This document shows positions 35,929-38,004 of a stretch of 38,004 nucleotides of DNA, in pieces. The notes beneath the pieces are model-generated. The model worked only from the letters and a program-made list of their open reading frames with translations. It did not search any database and was not told the DNA's origin. Position 1 is the first letter of the stretch, and each line of letters begins with the position of its first letter. A program made the position numbers and the translations under genes. The DNA comes from Nitrosomonas marina. GTDB lineage: Bacteria > Pseudomonadota > Gammaproteobacteria > Burkholderiales > Nitrosomonadaceae. The stretch covers positions 1 through 38,004 of the forward strand of contig NZ_FOIA01000031.1 of the NCBI RefSeq assembly GCF_900111605.1. The letters run 5' to 3'.

Positions 35929-36435
35929 TTAGTGCTGTTGTATACTGCTTTGTATGCTGGCCTTGATGCTGCCCATATGATCACGGGTAATCAGGAATGC
36001 GCCATCGAAATCAGGCGGTATTCGTAATATACTGCGAGACTCAATCCCAGCAGAGAGACCGGTCTTGAGTGAATTAGCATGCACTACGATACCCTGATTT
36101 TTCTCAATCCATGCATATGGTTTCTTTTTTTCAAAACTAATTTCGTCTTTACTTATTTCAACAAAATTATTGTCATTAATTTGTTGTAAAAATTTTTTTA
36201 TTGATAAGATATTTTTACGTTCCAATTTAGGATAGATCTTCATTCTTTTGGTATAACCCAAAACTAATCCACGATCTGTAAATTGTGTACTTATGAATCC
36301 ACCCCAAGACTCCTGAGTAACCAAAAAACTGTTATCATTCTCAAAATAACGAGATTTCACAAACCCGTGATTATTTATTGCACAGGCAGAAATTAGCAAC
36401 AAAAAAAGTAAATAAGCAGTTCTTTTTTTAGCCAT
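35929..36435 (-). CDS. Putative lipoprotein C (168 residues)
   Basis: Unrecognised family. A signal peptide with lipobox LISAC (Cys18, +2 Ala) opens the protein. The body has GFISTQFTDRGLVLGYTKRMKIYPKLERKN, which resembles the VFGY-x(5)-LIPRK core of lipoproteins A and B. It ends with a beta-rich LRIPPDFDGAFLITRDHMGSIKASI. No clear ribosome-binding site precedes ATG 36435, so the start is the weakest point. It is the first gene of the leftward island operon; the 156-base region upstream (36436-36591) is AT-rich without a promoter I can defend. Confidence 0.7.
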   Translation of the reverse strand: MAKKRTAYLLFLLLISACAINNHGFVKSRYFENDNSFLVTQESWGGFISTQFTDRGLVLGYTKRMKIYPKLERKNILSIKKFLQQINDNNFVEISKDEISFEKKKPYAWIEKNQGIVVHANSLKTGLSAGIESRSILRIPPDFDGAFLITRDHMGSIKASIQSSIQQH

Positions 36436-36591
36436 AAAGATATAATTAAATATGGATAGAAAATAAACAAAAGTCGGAACCCTGATTATTTTGTTTTATA
36501 CAACAATATTTTATTAGTTAAAATAACCCAATTGAGCCATTTTAAATATTTCTATACAAAACAGTTTGCTAGTGTTGAAGATAAAAAATCT

Positions 36592-37680
36592 TTACCCAAC
36601 CCACACCAACATTTCCCCGCGCGACGAAACCCCCAGTTTGCTGTAAATGCTTTTGATGTGATTACGCACGGTGTGATAACTCAGGTGGATTATTTCTGAG
36701 ATTTCGCGGGTTGGGGTTCCCTGGTAGATCAACAGTGCGATTTCGAGTTCGCGCTGGGTCAGGCCTTTGCGTTGCAGTTGGTTGAATATTTTTCCGATAG
36801 TGTGAGAGATGCGTGACAGTTGAATGAAATAGGTTTGATGATGGTGGTTGGCGTCGCTGCTGACCAGTGTCAGTTTGGTTTCATACAGGCGTTTGCCGAG
36901 CTTTGACAAAAAGCTGTGCCACTCGAGCCGTTTGAGTTGTATGTTCTGAATGAGTTTTAATGCGATCGAAAGGAATGGGCGCTTTTGTGATTTGACAATA
37001 TGTGCGAATGTCGGACTCTGAAAGAGCATGCTGCCGTCATCGCGGATGACCGCGACCGGTTCCGAGTGTGTGGACCATAACTCCATGAATCGACGCGAAT
37101 TCCGGCTTAATTGATGGAACAATATCATTTTCAATGTTTGCAGCAGGGGTGACCTGAATGCATTCAGCAGTTCGATATCGCGTTGACTGAAGAGATGCTG
37201 GCGGTCGTGCAGGCGGAAAAAGTGAAAACGGTACGTCTGATTTTGTTCATCATGAAGGGTCAGCACGGCGCAATAGCGGTGCGACTGCTGCTGAAGTGGA
37301 TCAAGAGCGTTGGATTGTGAAATTGAAATGGCATCGCAATAATGCCTGTTGCCGGCTAGCGGGTCTGTTAATTTGATATCCGAGATATGTATAGTTGATT
37401 GTGCTTCTGCAGGCGTTTGCGTGATGGCGAGTATGAGCTGTTCCCAGTCGCATTCACAACAGTTTGAGAGATTGATGCCATCAATCGGCTGCTTACTATT
37501 CTGATCCGCCGACGTTTGTTCATAATAAACGCCATTGCAGGCGACCAGGGGGAGTAATGCTTGTTCCAGGACCTGGTTGAGTTCAGTGCTTGTCCGGCAA
37601 TTGTTCAGCCAACTGATAATTGCCAGCGTTTTCTGATGGTCTTTGACAGACAGCATATCCGATACAATTTCATGATTCAT
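36592..37680 (-). CDS. LuxR-family transcriptional regulator with GAF-like sensor part
   Basis: The 362-residue product ends with a LuxR-type HTH: LTQRELEIALLIYQGTPTREISEIIHLSYHTVRNHIKSIYSKLGV (about residues 305-350). The N-terminal 290 residues look like GAF/PAS-type sensing domains without a receiver phosphosite, so it is not a classic response regulator. The ligand is unknown. GGAGG is placed six bases before the ATG. It ends 156 bases before lipoprotein C in the same direction, so it could regulate the island, but its less AT-rich composition suggests a different history. Confidence 0.85.
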   Translation of the reverse strand: MNHEIVSDMLSVKDHQKTLAIISWLNNCRTSTELNQVLEQALLPLVACNGVYYEQTSADQNSKQPIDGINLSNCCECDWEQLILAITQTPAEAQSTIHISDIKLTDPLAGNRHYCDAISISQSNALDPLQQQSHRYCAVLTLHDEQNQTYRFHFFRLHDRQHLFSQRDIELLNAFRSPLLQTLKMILFHQLSRNSRRFMELWSTHSEPVAVIRDDGSMLFQSPTFAHIVKSQKRPFLSIALKLIQNIQLKRLEWHSFLSKLGKRLYETKLTLVSSDANHHHQTYFIQLSRISHTIGKIFNQLQRKGLTQRELEIALLIYQGTPTREISEIIHLSYHTVRNHIKSIYSKLGVSSRGEMLVWVG

Positions 37681-37814
37681 TTCCCGCCTCCGTTTTTCGT
37701 TCGTGAAGCTTCGATCAATGAAAAGTAAATCCTGTGCTGTAGCGAAATGTTAAATAGCATCAGCATCAGATTCAGAATATGCTAATCAGTATAACGAATT
37801 AAAAAGTGCTATTG

Positions 37815-37830
37815 TGTGATTTTTTTCACG
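37815..37830. promoter_or_regulatory. CRP-like palindrome upstream of the luxR-type gene
   Basis: TGTGA (37815-37819), six T residues, then TCACG (37826-37830) matches the TGTGA-N6-TCACA consensus at 9 of 10 positions. It lies about 135-150 bases upstream of the luxR-type start and on the other side faces whatever gene lies beyond the right edge. A CRP-family activator site is plausible; chance cannot be excluded. Confidence 0.35.
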
Positions 37831-37887
37831 GTTATGTAAAAAATGATGGTTTTCCGGTAACTACTCTCCTCATACTTTGTGAGCCTC

Positions 37888-37972
37888 ACCCGCCAATGCG
37901 ATTTGAATAGCGATAAGCGGGTTATATCCTCTATTGGCCATGGATTGCAGGTAGCTTGAAATCCGGCAATAG
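37888..37972. other. Inverted-repeat-rich non-coding end of the window
   Basis: In the 324 bases after 37680 no gene was found. Two inverted repeats are clear: ACCCGC (37888-37893) with GCGGGT (37917-37922), and a longer imperfect one in which CTATTG (37931-37936), CC and GGATT (37942-37946) pair with the continuous AATCCGGCAATAG (37960-37972). The second ends three bases before an ATG at 37975 that runs off the edge (MCIFGG...). It could be a structured leader, a terminator pair or a recombination site; the sequence does not decide. Confidence 0.4.
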
Positions 37973-38004
37973 GCATGTGCATATTCGGTGGTTCTGAAAC
38001 AACC

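Noticed and set aside
37975..38004. Possible gene start MCIFGGSETT running off the right edge
   Set aside because: Only ten codons are visible and no ribosome-binding site is placed properly; kept as part of the edge region only.

Overview
The window reads as a bacterial chromosome segment from a betaproteobacterium. The evidence is the S10-spc-alpha gene order, the birA-coaX-engB-hemB run, HemB with a magnesium-type metal loop, and a flagellin/cap/chaperone cluster. Nitrosomonadaceae is my best guess from the overall look of the proteins; this is inference and nothing in the window proves it.

Layout. (1) 1-114 is the end of tuf. (2) 196-14267 is one uninterrupted rightward ribosomal block: rpsJ to rpsQ (S10 operon), rplN to rpmJ (spc operon with secY and infA), then rpsM to rplQ (alpha operon with rpoA). 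A terminator-like hairpin and a TATAAT element at 5381-5478 separate the S10 and spc parts. The block is strikingly AT-rich next to the GC-rich tuf fragment. (3) 14459-18057 carries cofactor and housekeeping genes: birA (biotin ligase), coaX (CoA), engB (ribosome assembly GTPase) and hemB (heme), with a structured leader before hemB. (4) 18150-25115 is a leftward flagellar cluster. In transcription order it is fliC, flaG, fliD, fliS, fliT, a fliK-like gene, a short flhB-C-terminal-like gene and a ycgR-type PilZ brake. A good sigma-28 type promoter precedes fliC. (5) 25410-27988 holds a NarX-type sensor kinase with a degenerate receiver domain, its NarL/LuxR-type regulator, and a TusA-family protein. 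(6) 28011-32693 is a lactate module: lutABC leftward, divergent from an L-lactate permease gene. A FetB-like metal exporter follows. (7) 33660-36435 is a low-GC accessory island, all leftward. It encodes three lipoproteins (at least two of them related), a 66-residue protein, a broken holin-like gene and a TIGR02594/CHAP-like peptidoglycan hydrolase. (8) 36592-37680 is a GAF-like/LuxR-type regulator gene. The last 324 bases are non-coding but contain strong inverted repeats and a CRP-like site.

The part most likely to be undescribed is the lipoprotein/hydrolase island. The broken holin-like gene can be reconstructed across two frameshifts and one stop codon. No tRNA, rRNA, CRISPR array or insertion sequence was seen. 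Coordinates follow start-site reasoning given in each entry; family assignments come from recognising motifs by eye, not from a search.
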